A stretch of DNA of 6,348 bases. Origin: Kiritimatiellales bacterium (lineage in GTDB: Bacteria; Verrucomicrobiota; Kiritimatiellia; Kiritimatiellales; Pontiellaceae). Shown here piece by piece: positions 5,035-6,348 of this stretch (position 1 is its first letter; every line of letters begins with the position of its first letter). The stretch covers positions 1 to 6,348 of the forward strand of contig JAUUYK010000061.1 in NCBI GenBank assembly GCA_030588285.1, written 5' to 3'. The position numbers and the translations under genes were made by a program. The notes beneath the pieces were generated by a model. The model was not told where the DNA came from and searched no databases. It worked only from the letters and a program-made list of their open reading frames with translations.

Positions 5035-6348
5035 CTACCACCACGCTTCCATCTGAACACCGAAGGAAAATCCTTGCGTATCGGCACCGTGTGCTACGGG
5101 GGCGACCGAGTTGTTGAAATTATCATCTCCAGACCAGACGGCATAGGTTGCAAAAGCGCGAATGGTGGGGCGGGAATAATATTTTCGTCCCGCTTGAATC
5201 TGCGGGGCCAGCGTGAATTTACCTAATACGCCTTCAGGTCCATTTTCTTGATTGGTGTAATCCGCACCTCCTTCGAAGGCCAATGAAAAATAGTCTGTGA
5301 AATGGTAAACAGGGCGGACGCCTAATGAGAGCCAGTCGATGATATCTATTCCATTATCGTAGCGCTCAAGAACCGTCACAGCCTGGAGGGAAATCGGCGA
5401 TCCGATTTTAATGACAATATCGTCTGTAATACGCAGTCGGTTAATCTGTTCTGGATCGATATAACTCCCGCCGGTTGTTGGAATCGTAATCCCTTTTGGC
5501 GCGGTCATTACGGTTTTAAAGTTTTCGGCCGCACCGACTCCGTATTGCGCAGAAGCTCGATTAACCACGTTATCAGTTAGCTCAGTTGTAAGAATGCCGC
5601 CCAGGGCCCATCCCAGACTACTGTCGATGATGATGTCATCAATCGGATTGCCCGTCGGAGAAAGGGTGTCGCCACCGAAATGTGCAATATCGCCATTTAA
5701 CGCGAGTTTTCCAATTCCCGTATTCATGTTGTAGAATCGAAGGTCGATCATGTTTTTATTTAAATTATAATCATTTTGATAGGGCGTTCCGTTGGAGGAA
5801 AGTTCATCGATGCTACCGCCCATCCAAACAGCGGCAAACTTGAGCTCGTCCCCCAACCGAATATCTTCAACCCCGCCTCCAAAACCAGCGAGGTCGCGGA
5901 AGAAAAAGTCGTTCATGTGAATATCGATGTGTTCATAAAATCGATTGCCTGCCCAAAACATGGCTTCTTCTTGACCGTTCCAGACCCCGCGGGCGGCGGC
6001 ATAGGCCTCACGGATCGCGGTGGTCGTATCGAAGGTATTGTTGTGAGAGGTCGGAGTAACGTAGGCAAAGGTGAGTTTGGTAAAGAAATCTACGTCATCA
6101 TCTGTAAATTTCTGCGAGAGGAAATTTTGTTGAAATGTGGCTTCGATGTAGGTTTCGGCTTCGTTGCCCAATCGGTATTTACTTTCCGCATTAGGTGCTT
6201 TGAAAGCCTCCATAGCCTCGCCTTCGCCATTCACCCCAAGGCCGGCGCGAAAGTAACCGTGGAATTCGAAACCAAATATATTTTCGTTATCTACACTTTC
6301 CCGCCCCTCTCGCCCTTCAATGTTTTGAATGCGGGCATTGGAATGAGC
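5035..6348 (-). CDS. LamB-type maltoporin (outer-membrane sugar porin), 5'-truncated by the window edge
   Basis: Trimeric 18-strand outer-membrane channel family that facilitates diffusion of maltodextrins or other sugars. The frame is open from the right edge to the TAG at 5035-5037 (437 residues); a GTG at 6232-6234 is internal, because the codons before it still match LamB (FHGYFRAGLG). Diagnostic blocks are ESKYRLGNEAETY, FWAGNRFYEHIDIHM, YYSRPTIRAFATY and the terminal GVQMEAWW, which ends in tryptophan as barrels recognised by the BAM machinery do. By hand alignment, greasy-slide positions keep aromatics: Tyr6 and Tyr41 as Tyr, Trp74 as Phe, Trp358 as Tyr, Trp420 as Trp. The barrel is about 410 residues against 421 in E. 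coli. The ~26 residues before it are polar and charged; the signal peptide is off the edge. No sugar-uptake neighbour is visible, so the substrate is unknown. Confidence 0.93.
   Translation of the reverse strand, partial: AHSNARIQNIEGREGRESVDNENIFGFEFHGYFRAGLGVNGEGEAMEAFKAPNAESKYRLGNEAETYIEATFQQNFLSQKFTDDDVDFFTKLTFAYVTPTSHNNTFDTTTAIREAYAAARGVWNGQEEAMFWAGNRFYEHIDIHMNDFFFRDLAGFGGGVEDIRLGDELKFAAVWMGGSIDELSSNGTPYQNDYNLNKNMIDLRFYNMNTGIGKLALNGDIAHFGGDTLSPTGNPIDDIIIDSSLGWALGGILTTELTDNVVNRASAQYGVGAAENFKTVMTAPKGITIPTTGGSYIDPEQINRLRITDDIVIKIGSPISLQAVTVLERYDNGIDIIDWLSLGVRPVYHFTDYFSLAFEGGADYTNQENGPEGVLGKFTLAPQIQAGRKYYSRPTIRAFATYAVWSGDDNFNNSVAPVAHGADTQGFSFGVQMEAWW

Noticed and set aside
4893..5087. Minus-strand 64-codon open frame overlapping the end of the porin gene and the intergenic repeat
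   Set aside because: It overlaps the porin coding sequence in another frame and reads through the repeat; the translation looks like repeat-derived sequence, with no supporting ribosome site noted.
6232..6234. GTG as the start of the porin gene
   Set aside because: The in-frame codons upstream encode FHGYFRAGLG, matching the first strand of LamB, so the gene continues past the right edge.

Overview
The window looks like chromosomal DNA from a Gram-negative bacterium. It encodes an LpxC-family lipid A protein, a lipid II flippase and an outer-membrane sugar porin, so the cell should have peptidoglycan and an outer membrane. Composition is roughly half G+C. The flippase's N-terminal motif style and an intergenic 'ACACGAAA'-type repeat suggest the PVC group (Kiritimatiellota, Verrucomicrobiota or Lentisphaerota). 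That placement is impression only, because no marker gene here settles taxonomy.

Layout, left to right. (1) The 3' part of an alanine racemase gene (alr, + strand) enters from the left edge and ends at 894. (2) It converges, after 31 bp, on argC (- strand, 926-1975), an arginine biosynthesis gene. (3) A 221-bp gap holds a strong argC ribosome binding site, a weak hairpin just after murJ and a curious 40-codon open stretch with no start codon. (4) murJ (- strand, 2197-3771) starts at a TTG with a strong Shine-Dalgarno and carries a perfect 12-bp hairpin in its early coding sequence. (5) A 93-bp divergent intergenic region separates murJ from (6) an lpxC-like gene (+ strand, 3865-4896) whose zinc-site motifs depart from canonical LpxC. 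(7) A 138-bp convergent gap contains an inverted cluster of 9-bp repeats. (8) A LamB-type maltoporin gene (- strand) ends at 5035 and runs off the right edge, with its beta-barrel nearly complete.

The theme is cell-envelope biogenesis: D-alanine supply for peptidoglycan, lipid II export, lipid A deacetylation and an outer-membrane sugar channel, plus one amino-acid biosynthesis gene. No mobile element, CRISPR array, tRNA or rRNA was recognised. The best candidates for something unusual are the LpxC-like protein with its displaced zinc-ligand motif, the hairpin inside murJ, and the intergenic 9-mer repeat.
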